Assembly: GCA_900104375.1 (NCBI GenBank)
Contig: LT629302.1
Coordinates: forward strand, 1,364,001-1,428,000
Source of the DNA: Flavobacteriaceae bacterium MAR_2010_188
GTDB lineage: Bacteria; Bacteroidota; Bacteroidia; Flavobacteriales; Flavobacteriaceae
DNA: 64,000 bases
Direction of reading: 5' to 3'
Both the position numbers and the translations under genes were made by a program. Shown one piece after another: positions 28,899 through 38,740 of this stretch (position 1 is its first letter; each line of letters starts with the position of its first letter). Under the pieces are notes generated by a model that was not told the DNA's origin, made no database searches, and was given only the letters and a program-made list of their open reading frames with translations.

Positions 28899-29807
28899 TC
28901 AATTAAAGGTAAATGATTTACCATCTGCTGCCAATTCTGTATTTTCAAATATCTCTTGGGCTTCTAACGCAAATTCTTCGAGGTCATCATATCGAGTAGA
29001 AAAGTGACCAAGAATAAGAAGTTTCGCCTCTGCTACTCGGGCAATCTGTGCAGCTTGTTTCGCAGTGCTGTGTTTAGTTGACTCGGCCAGATTACTGTTT
29101 TTCTCTAAAAAGGTAGATTCATGATATAAAACATCAACCGATTTTATCTGATCACAAATCGTGGGCATGTAGCCGGTGTCACTGCAGAACGCATAAGATT
29201 TGGTGGGATTTGGTTCTGAAGTTACCATGTCATTTTTTATCATCTCCCCATTTCTATTCGGAACATCATCACCAATTTTTAATTTTCTGAAATAAGGCAT
29301 TTCAATTTCCATATCTACCGCTTTACGATAATCTAACTTACGTTCGCCGGGTTTCTCTCGAAATAAAAAACCATTGGTATAAACTCTATGGTTTAGCGGA
29401 ATTGTATTTACGGTTAGAGTTTCATCCTCAAAAATCAATTCGGGAATTTTCTGATCAAGAATGTGAAATCGAAGGTCATATGCTGTCCAAGAGTTCGCTA
29501 GTTTAACTTGAAGAGTTATCACTTCCTTTAATCCTTTAGGACCATAAATGTGTAGTTCGTCCTTTCTACTAAGGAGTTGAAATGTAGATATTAAACCAAT
29601 AAGACCAAAGTAATGGTCACCGTGCAAGTGTGAGATGAAAATATGCTTTATCCGGCTAAACTTAATTTTATTTCGCCTCAGTTCAACTTGGGTTCCTTCA
29701 CCGCAATCGATAAGAAAAATATGGTTTCTGATTTCTAGGACTTGGGAAGTCGGATTTCTGTGTGTCCGTGGTGTAGCACTATGGCATCCTAGAATCGTTA
29801 ATTTCAT
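28899..29807 (-). CDS. rnz: Ribonuclease Z
   Basis: This 302-residue metallo-beta-lactamase-fold protein has the zinc motif HLHGDHYFGL, the early strand NHIFLIDCGEGTQVELRR, AFCSDTGYMP, YHESTFLE and a late His in ILGHFSTRY. These features and the length fit short-form RNase Z, which trims the 3' trailer of tRNA precursors in the cytoplasm. It is flanked closely by the STAS-like gene (11 bp) and pdxH (14 bp), suggesting one transcript. Confidence 0.95.
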   Translation of the reverse strand: MKLTILGCHSATPRTHRNPTSQVLEIRNHIFLIDCGEGTQVELRRNKIKFSRIKHIFISHLHGDHYFGLIGLISTFQLLSRKDELHIYGPKGLKEVITLQVKLANSWTAYDLRFHILDQKIPELIFEDETLTVNTIPLNHRVYTNGFLFREKPGERKLDYRKAVDMEIEMPYFRKLKIGDDVPNRNGEMIKNDMVTSEPNPTKSYAFCSDTGYMPTICDQIKSVDVLYHESTFLEKNSNLAESTKHSTAKQAAQIARVAEAKLLILGHFSTRYDDLEEFALEAQEIFENTELAADGKSFTFN

Positions 29808-29818
29808 TTATGAAAGAT

Positions 29819-30151
29819 TCAAAACCCTAAATCTCTTTCGATTTCTTCCATTTCTATAATATCATTTGCCTCATGCAAAGTAGGAACTACCAGAAGTTCA
29901 TTTGGCATTTCAGTTAAATTCACCTTATCGCAAACAATTACGAAAGAAAGTTTTTTAGACCTATGTCTGTTTGAAATTTCTAGAAATTCTAATATATCTT
30001 GAAAAGAAACCTGGTCTAAGGCAGAAAGATTTATGACCAAATTATCATGTTGAAATTTATTGTAATCATTATCGATTTTCTTGATGAGTTCTATAATCGA
30101 CTTTTTTTCTTGAGTGATAATGGTAACATTACCATCTTTATCTATAATCAT
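29819..30151 (-). CDS. Small STAS-like protein between pyrB and rnz
   Basis: This 110-residue protein has the beta-alpha pattern of a STAS or anti-sigma-antagonist-like fold: a first strand (GNVTIITQ), NLVINLSALDQVSFQDILEFLEIS, then KKLSFVIVCDKVNL and VVPTLHEANDIIEMEEIERDLGF. I see no clear phosphorylatable Ser in the usual place of SpoIIAA (the loop reads DQVSFQD), so a signalling role is open. The gene lies 4 bp after pyrB and 11 bp before rnz, so it is co-transcribed with both. Some databases label this protein ribonuclease Z from its neighbour; the sequence has no nuclease motif. Confidence 0.75.
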   Translation of the reverse strand: MIIDKDGNVTIITQEKKSIIELIKKIDNDYNKFQHDNLVINLSALDQVSFQDILEFLEISNRHRSKKLSFVIVCDKVNLTEMPNELLVVPTLHEANDIIEMEEIERDLGF

Positions 30152-30155
30152 ATGT

Positions 30156-31085
30156 TTAGTGTTTAATTTTTGATGCTAACAGGTAGATGACGGCCATCCT
30201 AATTGCCACACCATTTTGTACTTGTTCTAGTATAATGGCTTGTTTGGAATCGGCAACATCACTTGTGATTTCTACCCCACGATTAATTGGTCCTGGGTGC
30301 ATAATCACAATTTCTTTTTTTAATGAATCAAGCAGTGCTTTATTAACTCCATACTGCTTAGTGTATTCTCTGGTGCTCGGAAAGTAGCTCATATCCATCC
30401 GCTCGTTTTGAACTCGGAGCATATTGGCAACATCGCACCATTCAAGAGCTTTCCTCAGGTCGGTTTCAACCTTAACCCCTAAGGATTCTATATGTTTTGG
30501 AAGCAACGTCTTTGGACCGCATACTTTTATTTCAGCACCTTGTAATTTTAAAGCGAAGATGTTAGATAGCGCTACCCTACTATGAAGAATATCACCAACA
30601 ATAACAATTTTTTTTCCTTTTACAGTCCCTAACTTTTCTTTGATCGAGTAAGAATCTAATAGAGCTTGTGTTGGGTGCTCGTGCGCACCATCTCCTGCGT
30701 TAATAATGCTTGCCTTAACATTCTTGGAGAGAAAGACACTAGCGCCGGGATATGGATGCCTCATCACGACCATATCTACCTTCATGGATAGAATATTCTG
30801 TACAGTATCTATAAGGGTTTCGCCTTTTGTAACCGAAGACTGTGATGCCGAAAAATTAATGATATCGGCCGAAAGTCTTTTCTCGGCAAGTTCAAAAGAT
30901 AATTTTGTGCGGGTAGAATTTTCGAAAAAGAGATTTGCAATAGTAATATCGCGCAGTGAGGGAACTTTTTTGATAGGACGATTAATAACTTCCTTAAAAT
31001 GGTCGGCAGTTTCAAAGATTAAATCAATATCCTTTTTATTAAGATATTTTATTCCCAATAAGTGGTTAACACTTAATTCGCTCAT
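30156..31085 (-). CDS. pyrB: Aspartate carbamoyltransferase catalytic subunit
   Basis: This 309-residue enzyme joins carbamoyl phosphate and aspartate, the first committed step of pyrimidine synthesis. Visible motifs: carbamoyl-phosphate site FFENSTRTKLSFELA, the 80s-loop-like SSVTKGETLIDT, HPTQALLDSYSI, and MHPGPINRGVEI. Length is that of stand-alone catalytic subunits; no regulatory pyrI is seen here. It lies about 100 bp downstream of pyrR, so both are probably controlled together. Confidence 0.96.
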   Translation of the reverse strand: MSELSVNHLLGIKYLNKKDIDLIFETADHFKEVINRPIKKVPSLRDITIANLFFENSTRTKLSFELAEKRLSADIINFSASQSSVTKGETLIDTVQNILSMKVDMVVMRHPYPGASVFLSKNVKASIINAGDGAHEHPTQALLDSYSIKEKLGTVKGKKIVIVGDILHSRVALSNIFALKLQGAEIKVCGPKTLLPKHIESLGVKVETDLRKALEWCDVANMLRVQNERMDMSYFPSTREYTKQYGVNKALLDSLKKEIVIMHPGPINRGVEITSDVADSKQAIILEQVQNGVAIRMAVIYLLASKIKH

Positions 31086-31186
31086 TCCTTATCGTATCTA
31101 TTCTTTATTTTTATTATTCATTCTATATACTTACTCAACTTTAAACAATAAATCACACTACTAGCATTCGCTCGCTATATAGTTCT

Positions 31187-31723
31187 TTAACTAACTAAAT
31201 AGACTGCATCTTCTCCATCATTTTCCTTCCAATGCACTTTCACTTTTTCTTCATTAATTGCGTCTACCTGTCTACCTCTATAATTAGGCTGAATCGGTAA
31301 GTGACGGCTAAATCGTCTATCGATTAAGGTCAAAAGTTCTATCTCATTAGGTCGTCCAAACGATTGTATCGCGGTCAGAGCTGCCCTAATACTTCTTCCT
31401 GTATAGAGTACATCATCAATAAAGACAATATTCTTATCCTCAACCAAAAAATCGATTTCTGTGGAATTTGCTTCGAGCGGTTTTTCCCCTCTTCTAAAAT
31501 CATCCCTGAAAAATGTAATATCTAGAAGGCCGAGCTTAATATCATTTTTCTTGTATTCATCCTTAAGCATTTTCGCCAAACGATTTGCAAGAAATTTTCC
31601 TCTCGGTTGAAGACCGATAAGAACAGTATTGGTAAAATTGTTATGGTTTTCGATTAATTGACAAGCCAGTCGATGAAGAATGATGTTTACCTCTTTGGAA
31701 TTAAGTAAAACTTTTTGACTCAT
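31187..31723 (-). CDS. pyrR: Bifunctional pyrimidine regulator / uracil phosphoribosyltransferase PyrR
   Basis: This 178-residue type I phosphoribosyltransferase has the PRPP motif VFIDDVLYTGRSIRAAL and the early LIGLQPRGKFLANRLA segment. In other bacteria PyrR senses UMP and binds pyr mRNA to cause attenuation, and can also make UMP from uracil. Here the leader before pyrR is short and carries no visible attenuator, but a palindrome sits directly upstream (31731-31744). It heads the pyrR-pyrB-STAS-rnz-pdxH series. Confidence 0.94.
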   Translation of the reverse strand: MSQKVLLNSKEVNIILHRLACQLIENHNNFTNTVLIGLQPRGKFLANRLAKMLKDEYKKNDIKLGLLDITFFRDDFRRGEKPLEANSTEIDFLVEDKNIVFIDDVLYTGRSIRAALTAIQSFGRPNEIELLTLIDRRFSRHLPIQPNYRGRQVDAINEEKVKVHWKENDGEDAVYLVS

Positions 31724-31730
31724 ATTACGT

Positions 31731-31779
31731 CCAAACGTGTTTGGAGAACAAAGTTACATTAATTTATTCTAGCTTACAA
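31731..31779 (-). promoter_or_regulatory. pyrR promoter with a palindrome at the transcript start
   Basis: On the minus strand TAACTTTG (31749-31756) exactly matches the -7 consensus, with a TTG (31777-31779) 20 bases upstream at the -33 position. Transcription would start near 31743. Right there lies CCAAAC-GT-GTTTGG (31731-31744), a 6-bp inverted repeat that ends 8 bases before the pyrR start codon. It could be an operator or a short 5' hairpin. Confidence 0.55.
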
Positions 31780-31884
31780 TTTCAACATAATGTTTAAATT
31801 GATAATTTATTTTGTTCAGAATTTAGGCCACCTCCATTCTTGATGCTTGTTTTATTACTTAAATTTCATCATTTTAAGACCAAA

Positions 31885-31913
31885 AAAAAGCCTTCAATTT
31901 CTTGAAGGCTTTT
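31885..31913 (-). terminator. Terminator of rpsA
   Basis: AGCCTTCAA (31889-31897) and TTGAAGGCT (31902-31910) form a perfect 9-bp stem with a TTTC loop. On the minus strand it is followed by a T-run. It lies about 20 bases after the rpsA stop and about 160 bases before pyrR. Confidence 0.92.
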
Positions 31914-31934
31914 GATTGTGAAAAAGTAGAAAAA

Positions 31935-33857
31935 TTATTTACTCTTTTTCCCGTCCATTTTATCCTTAAGTGCTTGCAATTGATCGTTAGCATCTCCTAA
32001 AGTAGGTTTTGCTTCAGCTGCAGCAGCTTCCTGTTTCTTGACAGCGGCTCTTACATTGGCTGCTTCTTCTTCTCTGAAGACTGCAGTATGCGATGCAACT
32101 ACTCTCTTAAACTCCTTGTTAAACTCAATAATCTTGAATTCTGCTTCATCACCTTTCTTAAGTTTGCTTCCATCTTCTTTTTCTAGATGTCTAGCAGGAA
32201 CAAAAGCAACGATGTCTTCGTTAAAGTCTACAGTAGCACCTTTATCAACTAATTCTGATATGGTTGCAGTGTGAGATGTACCAAGTGCGAAGTCAGTTTC
32301 ATATTTATCCCAAGGGTTGTTAGTTGTTTGTTTATGACCTAAACTTAGTTTACGTCCTTCTACATCCAATTCTAGCACAACCACTTCAAGTTTATCCCCA
32401 ACATTACAGAACTCACTTGGGTGTTTAATTTTCTTAGTCCAAGAAAGGTCTGAAATATAAATAAGACCGTCAATTCCTTCTTCTAATTCAACAAAAACTC
32501 CGAAGTTTGTAAAGTTTCTAACAATACCTGTGTGCTTAGAGCCAACAGGATATTTTTTAGTGATATCGGTCCATGGGTCTGGTGTCAATTGCTTGATACC
32601 TAATGACATTTTACGATCTTCTCTGTCTAATGTTAAGATAACTGCGTTTACTTCGTCTCCAACGGAAACGAAATCTTGAGCTGATCTTAAATGGGTAGAC
32701 CAAGACATTTCACTAACGTGAATAAGTCCTTCTACTCCTTCTTCAACTTCAACAAAAGCACCGTAATCTGCTATGACTACAACCTTACCTTTAACTTTAT
32801 CGCCAATCTTCACATCGTCAGCTAAAGCTTCCCATGGATGTTTGCTCAATTGTTTAAGACCTAATTGTATTCTAGATTTATCTTCATCAAAATCTAATAT
32901 AACAACGTTCAGTTTTTGGTCAAGGTCAACGATTTCGTTAGGATGATTAATACGAGACCAAGAAAGATCTGTAATATGTACAAGTCCATCTACGCCACCT
33001 AGATCGATAAAGACACCATAAGAAGTAATGTTCTTCACAATACCTTCTAATACTTGTCCTTTTTCTAACTGACCAATGATTTCTTTTTTCTGTTCTTCGA
33101 TATCTGCTTCGATAAGCGCTTTATGCGATACAACGATATTCTTAAATTCGTGATTGATCTTAACAACCTTAAATTCCATCGTTTTGTTTACATAAGCATC
33201 GTAATCTCTAATAGGCTTAACGTCGATTTGAGAACCTGGCAAGAACGCTTCGATACCGAATACGTCTACGATCATACCACCTTTAGTTCTACATTTAACG
33301 AAACCATTAACGATTTCTCCAGTATCATGAGCATTGTTAACTCTATCCCAAGCCTTGATTACTCTGGCTTTTCTGTGAGAAAGAACTAATTGTCCGGTAG
33401 CATCTTCACGTACATCGATTAAGACCTCAACTTTATCACCGACTTTAAGGTCAGGATTGTATCGGAATTCGTTCAATGAGATAACACCTTCGGATTTTGC
33501 GTTGATGTCGATGATGGCATCGCGGTCAGAAATGTGAATAACTTCACCTTCTACCACTTCGTCATCTAGAGTGTCAACGAAATTCTCTTTTACTAGTTTT
33601 TCGAATTCTTCTAATTTCTCGTCTCCGACAACATCAATTCCTTCTTCGTAATTGTGCCAGTTAAAATCTTCTAGAAATTTTTTAGGATTCTTTTGTGACT
33701 CAGAGATGTAATCTTTTTTCTCTTCTGTCTTCTCTTCAGAAGTTTCTGTAGATTTAGCTTCTTTTTTGTCAGTTGACTCAGTTTTCCGAGTTTCTGATTT
33801 TTGAGTTGTTTCTTCCTGAACTTCAGGAGTTACTTCTGTTTCTTTGCTTTCAGCCAT
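31935..33857 (-). CDS. rpsA: 30S ribosomal protein S1
   Basis: This 640-residue protein starts with ~75 residues rich in Glu, Lys and Thr, then carries six S1 RNA-binding repeats. The third to fifth are the most canonical (for example GIVKNITSYGVFIDLGGVDG and the repeated LSW/MSW ends). The tail is Ala- and Lys-rich. S1 binds mRNA on the small ribosomal subunit; in this phylum the ribosome relies little on Shine-Dalgarno pairing. The acidic N-terminal extension is common in Bacteroidota. The gene is monocistronic with its own terminator. Confidence 0.97.
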   Translation of the reverse strand: MAESKETEVTPEVQEETTQKSETRKTESTDKKEAKSTETSEEKTEEKKDYISESQKNPKKFLEDFNWHNYEEGIDVVGDEKLEEFEKLVKENFVDTLDDEVVEGEVIHISDRDAIIDINAKSEGVISLNEFRYNPDLKVGDKVEVLIDVREDATGQLVLSHRKARVIKAWDRVNNAHDTGEIVNGFVKCRTKGGMIVDVFGIEAFLPGSQIDVKPIRDYDAYVNKTMEFKVVKINHEFKNIVVSHKALIEADIEEQKKEIIGQLEKGQVLEGIVKNITSYGVFIDLGGVDGLVHITDLSWSRINHPNEIVDLDQKLNVVILDFDEDKSRIQLGLKQLSKHPWEALADDVKIGDKVKGKVVVIADYGAFVEVEEGVEGLIHVSEMSWSTHLRSAQDFVSVGDEVNAVILTLDREDRKMSLGIKQLTPDPWTDITKKYPVGSKHTGIVRNFTNFGVFVELEEGIDGLIYISDLSWTKKIKHPSEFCNVGDKLEVVVLELDVEGRKLSLGHKQTTNNPWDKYETDFALGTSHTATISELVDKGATVDFNEDIVAFVPARHLEKEDGSKLKKGDEAEFKIIEFNKEFKRVVASHTAVFREEEAANVRAAVKKQEAAAAEAKPTLGDANDQLQALKDKMDGKKSK

Positions 33858-34052
33858 TGCTGATTATAAATTTGTATTCTGCATTAACCGGAAGATTTTA
33901 AAGCAAGCATTAATACAGAAGTATTAATTTTAGTTTTATGTGCCTTTTGATCTTTCCGTACGCCGCCAAAAGGAGCGCAAAAATACGAAATTTTTTTGAA
34001 TCTGCAATACGTTAAATAAGTTGCTATTTTCTGCCGGAAGGTAGACAGGGTT

Positions 34053-34105
34053 GGTTGTTGGTTGTTGGTTGGTTGTTGATTGTTGGTTGGTGGTTGGTGG
34101 TTTTT
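34053..34105. repeat. GGTTGTT-type heptamer array
   Basis: Units GGTTGTT, GGTTGTT, a partial GGTT, GGTTGTT, GATTGTT, GGTTGGT, GGTTGGT and GGTTTTT follow one another with period 7 except for the one 4-base interruption. The same unit type recurs at 58703-58744. Confidence 0.8.
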
Positions 34106-34133
34106 AGTCTGTGATTAGTAAGGATGGCAAATA

Positions 34134-34203
34134 CTTAATTCCTAATTCCTAATTCCTAATTCTTAAATCTTAAATCTTAAATCTTAAATCTTGATTCTAA
34201 ACT
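34134..34203. repeat. CCTAATT/CTTAAAT heptamer array
   Basis: Ten consecutive 7-base units: CTTAATT, three CCTAATT, four CTTAAAT, CTTGATT and CTAAACT. Blocks of identical units show local expansion of variants. The reverse complement of the GAAGTTA array at 54231 (CTAACTT units) fits the same degenerate pattern. Confidence 0.85.
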
Positions 34204-34219
34204 CCTAATCCTATTCTCT

Positions 34220-34915
34220 CTACCCGACTTTCTTTATCCTTTCCATCGCCAATTTTTTGACAATTTCTAGTTGCTCTTCTTCCGTAGTATCCGAATTATC
34301 TACCACGACTGCATCTTCTGCTTTTCTTAAAGGTGAATCCTCCCGGTTAGTATCAATATCATCCCTCATCCTAACATTTTCGATGACTTCTTCAATTGTT
34401 ACTAGATTTCCGCGTTCCCTTAATTCATCATACCTTCTAGCGGCCCGTTTTTCGGCGGAAGCGGTCATAAAAATCTTAAGCTCTGCATTTGGAAATACCA
34501 CCGTACCGATATCCCTGCCGTCCATAACTACTCCTTTATGTCTACCCATTATTTGTTGCTGTTTCACCAACTCTTTTCTAATTTCTGAAACGGTGGCAAC
34601 TTGGCTTACAAAACTCGAAACTTCCATTGTCCTGATTTTTGCTTCTACATTTTCTCCATTTAAATAGACTTCGGCAAAACCGAGTTCAGAATTGAATTCA
34701 AAATGAATTTTTATGTTCTCAAGACTTTCAACCAAAGCATTTTCGTTACAATGAACTTTGTCGATAAATCCTTTATTCATCGCAAATAAAGTTACGGCGC
34801 GGTACATTGCCCCAGTATCTACATAAGCATATCCGAGATATTTAGCGAGTTGCTTGGCAACTGTGCTTTTACCCGTAGATGAATAACCATCAATAGCAAT
34901 CGTAATTTTTTGCAT
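34220..34915 (-). CDS. cmk: Cytidylate kinase
   Basis: This 231-residue nucleotide kinase phosphorylates CMP and dCMP. Motifs: P-loop IDGYSSTGKSTVAKQLA, YVDTGAMYRA, VMDGRDIGTVVFPNAELKIF, and a lid segment AEKRAARRYDELRERG. Length fits the family. The start overlaps the porQ stop by one base (TAATG), so translation is probably coupled to porQ. Confidence 0.96.
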   Translation of the reverse strand: MQKITIAIDGYSSTGKSTVAKQLAKYLGYAYVDTGAMYRAVTLFAMNKGFIDKVHCNENALVESLENIKIHFEFNSELGFAEVYLNGENVEAKIRTMEVSSFVSQVATVSEIRKELVKQQQIMGRHKGVVMDGRDIGTVVFPNAELKIFMTASAEKRAARRYDELRERGNLVTIEEVIENVRMRDDIDTNREDSPLRKAEDAVVVDNSDTTEEEQLEIVKKLAMERIKKVG

Positions 34916-35934
34916 TATCTTAAATCTATTTGTAGGCCTAAAAAATTTGTGTTTGAAGCGCTCGTATATCTTGCGTGAGTGTAACTAAACCTTAGTTTAT
35001 TGAGTTTTAAACCAATTCCAAAAGATAGCCCAGAAAAATCCCTTTGATCTGCAATCCGCAATTCTTCTGCCCTTCTAAAATTGTAACCTAATCTTATATT
35101 GAAACCTTTATCCGGAAAAATCTCTGCTCCTACAATCGTATGTCTCAACAGCTGACCGGTAAACCCAACTTTTTCTTGAGTTTGATTTCCTTCCAGATCT
35201 GAAACAGCTCTCGCCGGATTAGAACGAGCAATCTTCCATTTCTGCAAATTTTCGAAGGTCAAGTGCCATCGTAAAGGTACGTGTTCCAGCTTTTGCGACA
35301 AACCTAAATTCACTTCAAAAGGCAAAGGTTCATTTTGTCCGGCATAGGTCTTAAACTGCATACCCATATTTCTTACGGTGACCGCCGCATTAAAATCCAA
35401 GTCTTCATTTATATAAAGTAAACCGATGTCTACTGCCCCACCAAGAGAATTATACTGTTCTAATTTTGAAGTAATAAATTTTACGTTAGCGCCCGCGTAA
35501 AAATCAGTGAACGGAATATTATAAGAATATCCCAGAGATAAGGCGGCTTCATTCCCAGTGAATGTTCCTGTAGAATTTCCTTCTAAATCATAGCCGTCAA
35601 AATTCCCATAATTAATATAAGTCATTCCAGCGTGGAAGGTTTGGGTGCGTCTATCCCATAAATATGCATATGCCGCGGTACCGTAACTGATTCCGCCCAA
35701 ATAACTACTGTAATTTAATGCTAGCTGATTATCCATCGCGGCGTTAATGGTGGCTGGATTATATAGCGCTCCGGTAACGTCGTAGTCAACGTTGGTAATG
35801 ACTTTTCCACCTAGCGCAGCTTGTCTTGGTGAGGAAACTAGATTAAGAAATTGGTAGGTAGATTCACCGCCTAATTGTGGAAAGACCGATGCCGAAAACA
35901 TCAATAAAATTAGGGTGAAAATCCTTTTAAGCAT
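34915..35934 (-). CDS. porQ: Type IX secretion system protein PorQ
   Basis: This 339-residue protein has a signal peptide ending near SVFPQLGG, then TYQFLNLVSSPRQAALGGKVI, the typical PorQ start. The rest is a barrel of repeated strands ending LGLQIDLR. In Porphyromonas, PorQ is an outer-membrane component of the T9SS attachment complex (with PorU, PorV and PorZ) that acts when cargo is fixed to the surface. The PorQ-then-cmk order is common in this phylum. It links functionally to the T9SS-exported adhesins of the first 26 kb. Confidence 0.9.
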   Translation of the reverse strand: MLKRIFTLILLMFSASVFPQLGGESTYQFLNLVSSPRQAALGGKVITNVDYDVTGALYNPATINAAMDNQLALNYSSYLGGISYGTAAYAYLWDRRTQTFHAGMTYINYGNFDGYDLEGNSTGTFTGNEAALSLGYSYNIPFTDFYAGANVKFITSKLEQYNSLGGAVDIGLLYINEDLDFNAAVTVRNMGMQFKTYAGQNEPLPFEVNLGLSQKLEHVPLRWHLTFENLQKWKIARSNPARAVSDLEGNQTQEKVGFTGQLLRHTIVGAEIFPDKGFNIRLGYNFRRAEELRIADQRDFSGLSFGIGLKLNKLRFSYTHARYTSASNTNFLGLQIDLR

Positions 35935-36030
35935 AGTTCGGCAAAGTAAATAAATCTATTTTAAAACGCATATGGAAGAGGTTTATTTTTAACTGCGCCA
36001 ACCCATTCATTTAAATTGAAGCCGTTACAA

Positions 36031-36060
36031 TAAAAAGCCCCAACTTTGTTGGGGCTGATT
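36031..36060 (-). terminator. Terminator of lon
   Basis: AGCCCCAA (36036-36043) and TTGGGGCT (36049-36056) form a perfect stem with a 5-base loop. On the minus strand it is followed by TTTTTA. It lies directly after the lon stop. Confidence 0.88.
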
Positions 36061-36061
36061 T

Positions 36062-38512
36062 TTAGAGAGTTTTAGGTTTTTTCACCTGTTCTTTGGTCAG
36101 AGCCAGATCTAGAACTTCGCTCATTTCTTTAACGTAATGAAAAGTTAGACCTTTAAGGTAGCCTTGGTTTATTTCCTCGATATCTCTCCTATTTTCTTCA
36201 CATAAAAGAATGTCTGTTATTCTTGCCCTTTTAGCAGCTAGAATCTTTTCCTTTATTCCGCCAACCGGAAGCACTTTACCACGCAGGGTAATTTCACCCG
36301 TCATTGCAATATTCTTTTTCACTTTTCTTTGCGTGAATAGAGAAACTAAGGAAGTTAGCATAGTTACTCCTGCACTAGGACCATCTTTTGGCGTTGCTCC
36401 TTCTGGCACGTGAATATGTACATTATATTTTTCGAAAATACTTGGGTCGATTCCAAATTCTTCAGCATTAGATTTTATATACTCCATTGCTATCGTCGCC
36501 GATTCCTTCATCACTTTTCCTAAGTTTCCGGTAATGGACATATTTCCTTTACCCTTAGAAAGAATAGATTCAATGAACAATATATCCCCTCCTACTTGGG
36601 TCCAGGCCAGTCCGGTTACCACACCTGCAACATTATTGTTTTCATATTTATCCCTTTGCATTTTAGGAGAACCCAAAACATCTAGAACATCTTTATCGGT
36701 AACTTTAAGATTGTATTTCTCATCCATCGCGATATTCTTCGCAGCATGTCTTACCATTTTGGCAATTTGTTTTTCAAGACCCCGAACTCCAGACTCTCGA
36801 GTATAACCTTCGACAATTTTTTCTAATTGAGGTTTGGCGATTTTTAAATGATCTCCATCCAAGCCATGTTCTTTTAATTGCTTAGGTAACAAATGTCTTT
36901 TGGCGATTTCTACTTTTTCTTCGATGGTATAACCACTGACGTTGATAATCTCCATCCGGTCCAGAAGAGCTGGTTGAATGCTGCTAAGATTATTTGAAGT
37001 AGCGATAAACATGACCTTAGAAAGGTCATAACCCATCTCTAAGAAATTATCATGAAATTCATTATTCTGCTCTGGGTCCAAAACTTCTAGCATTGCAGAA
37101 GATGGATCTCCTTGATGACTATTAGAAAGTTTATCGATTTCATCTAAAACAAAAACAGGATTCGAGGTTCCTGCTTTTTTTAGACTCTGAATAATCCTTC
37201 CAGGCATTGCTCCGATATAGGTTTTTCTATGTCCTCTTATTTCTGCTTCGTCCCTTAGTCCACCGAGCGACATTCTCACATATTCGCGGCCAAGAGCCTC
37301 AGCAATGGATTTGCCAAGCGAAGTTTTACCAACACCTGGAGGTCCCGTAAGACAAAGAATTGGAGACTTCATATCATTCCTTAGCTTTAAAACCGCCAGA
37401 TATTCTATAATTCTCTTCTTTACATCATCTAAGCCGTAGTGATCACGATCTAAAATTCGTTTAGCTCTTTTTAAGTCGAATTTATCCTTGCTGTATTTAT
37501 CCCAAGGCAAATCAAGAAATAGATCGAGATAATTTCTCTGGATAGAATATTCCGCAACCTGCGGATTCATCCGTCGCAATTTTGAAAGTTCTTTAGTGAA
37601 ATGTTCATTTACTTTCTTGCTCCATTTTTTCTTTTTAGACTGAATGCGCATCTCTTCAATCTCCGCGTCGTAAGATTCTCCACCAAGTTCCTCTTGAATA
37701 GTCTTCATCTGTTGGTGCAGAAAATATTCTCTCTGCTGCTGGCTCATATCACTGTGAACCTTAGATTGAATATTATTACGCAACTCTAATTTTTGAAGTT
37801 CCATATTCATATACTTCAGTGTCGCTAGAGCTCTTTCCTTAAGGTCATTTATTTCTAACAATTTTTGTTTTTCTTCAACAGCAAGATTCATGTTGCTAGA
37901 AACAAAATTGACCAAGAATGAATCGCTTTCAATATTCTTGATTGCAAAGCTCGCTTCTGTCGGAATGTTTGGACTATCTTTTATAATCTGAAGCGCCAAA
38001 TCCTTGATTGAATCAATGATCGCTTTAAATTCTTCGTTCTCTTTAGCTGGAGTAGCTTCCGCAATTCCTTTTATTTTCGCCTTTATATAGGGTTCTTCGG
38101 TCGTAATTTTTTCAACTTCAAAACGCTTTTTACCTTGAATGATGATGGTAGTATTTCCATCGGGCATTTTAAGTACTTTCAATATTCTAGCAACAGTTCC
38201 TTTGCTATAGATATCCTTTCCTTTAGGATCCTCAACATTTTCATCTTTTTGCGAAACCACACCAATAACCTTACTTCCATTGTTGGCGTCTTGAATTAAT
38301 TTGATGGATTTATCGCGACCGGCGGTAATCGGTATTACCACACCAGGAAAGAGAACCGTGTTCCTGAGCGGTAAGATTGCGAGGGAATCGGGTAATACTT
38401 CATTATTTATTTCAGCCTCATCTTCAGGAGTCATTAGAGGAATTAATTCCGAGTTTTCGTCGAAATCCTGTAATGACAAACTGTCAAGAGTAGTAAAATT
38501 TCTTTTAGCCAT
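36062..38512 (-). CDS. lon: ATP-dependent protease Lon
   Basis: This 816-residue cytoplasmic protease has three parts: an N-terminal substrate-binding LON domain (~40-240, starting [14 protein letters not shown]), an AAA+ ATPase (~330-560, Walker [10 protein letters not shown], Walker [11 protein letters not shown]) and a C-terminal protease domain with the catalytic Ser in [10 protein letters not shown] and Lys in [13 protein letters not shown]. It degrades damaged and regulatory proteins. It is transcribed away from the sigma-factor operon and ends at its own terminator. Confidence 0.97.
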   Translation of the reverse strand: MAKRNFTTLDSLSLQDFDENSELIPLMTPEDEAEINNEVLPDSLAILPLRNTVLFPGVVIPITAGRDKSIKLIQDANNGSKVIGVVSQKDENVEDPKGKDIYSKGTVARILKVLKMPDGNTTIIIQGKKRFEVEKITTEEPYIKAKIKGIAEATPAKENEEFKAIIDSIKDLALQIIKDSPNIPTEASFAIKNIESDSFLVNFVSSNMNLAVEEKQKLLEINDLKERALATLKYMNMELQKLELRNNIQSKVHSDMSQQQREYFLHQQMKTIQEELGGESYDAEIEEMRIQSKKKKWSKKVNEHFTKELSKLRRMNPQVAEYSIQRNYLDLFLDLPWDKYSKDKFDLKRAKRILDRDHYGLDDVKKRIIEYLAVLKLRNDMKSPILCLTGPPGVGKTSLGKSIAEALGREYVRMSLGGLRDEAEIRGHRKTYIGAMPGRIIQSLKKAGTSNPVFVLDEIDKLSNSHQGDPSSAMLEVLDPEQNNEFHDNFLEMGYDLSKVMFIATSNNLSSIQPALLDRMEIINVSGYTIEEKVEIAKRHLLPKQLKEHGLDGDHLKIAKPQLEKIVEGYTRESGVRGLEKQIAKMVRHAAKNIAMDEKYNLKVTDKDVLDVLGSPKMQRDKYENNNVAGVVTGLAWTQVGGDILFIESILSKGKGNMSITGNLGKVMKESATIAMEYIKSNAEEFGIDPSIFEKYNVHIHVPEGATPKDGPSAGVTMLTSLVSLFTQRKVKKNIAMTGEITLRGKVLPVGGIKEKILAAKRARITDILLCEENRRDIEEINQGYLKGLTFHYVKEMSEVLDLALTKEQVKKPKTL

Positions 38513-38740
38513 AATATAATTAGGTCATTCTGTCACTTTACAGACAGATTCATATTCATTTTAATGTATCAATGAAATTACCATAATCTGATTATCAGCG
38601 TCTTAAGGTCTTATGATAGTTCATTATATTTATATATTTTCAATAGTTATGCCATTGAATTAATGCTACATTCAAATTATTTTTTTACAAAGTGTAACAA
38701 ACCGTTTTGTGATACATCATTATACTAAAGCTTTTAATTT

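Larger units (their letters stand above)
33858..34219. other. Intergenic region rich in degenerate heptamer repeats
   Basis: About 360 bp separate rpsA and cmk. The rpsA-proximal part (33858-34030) is its AT-rich upstream region. The rest is two arrays of 7-bp units, at 34053-34105 and 34134-34203, described separately. I see no gene and no clear terminator for cmk. Confidence 0.6.
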
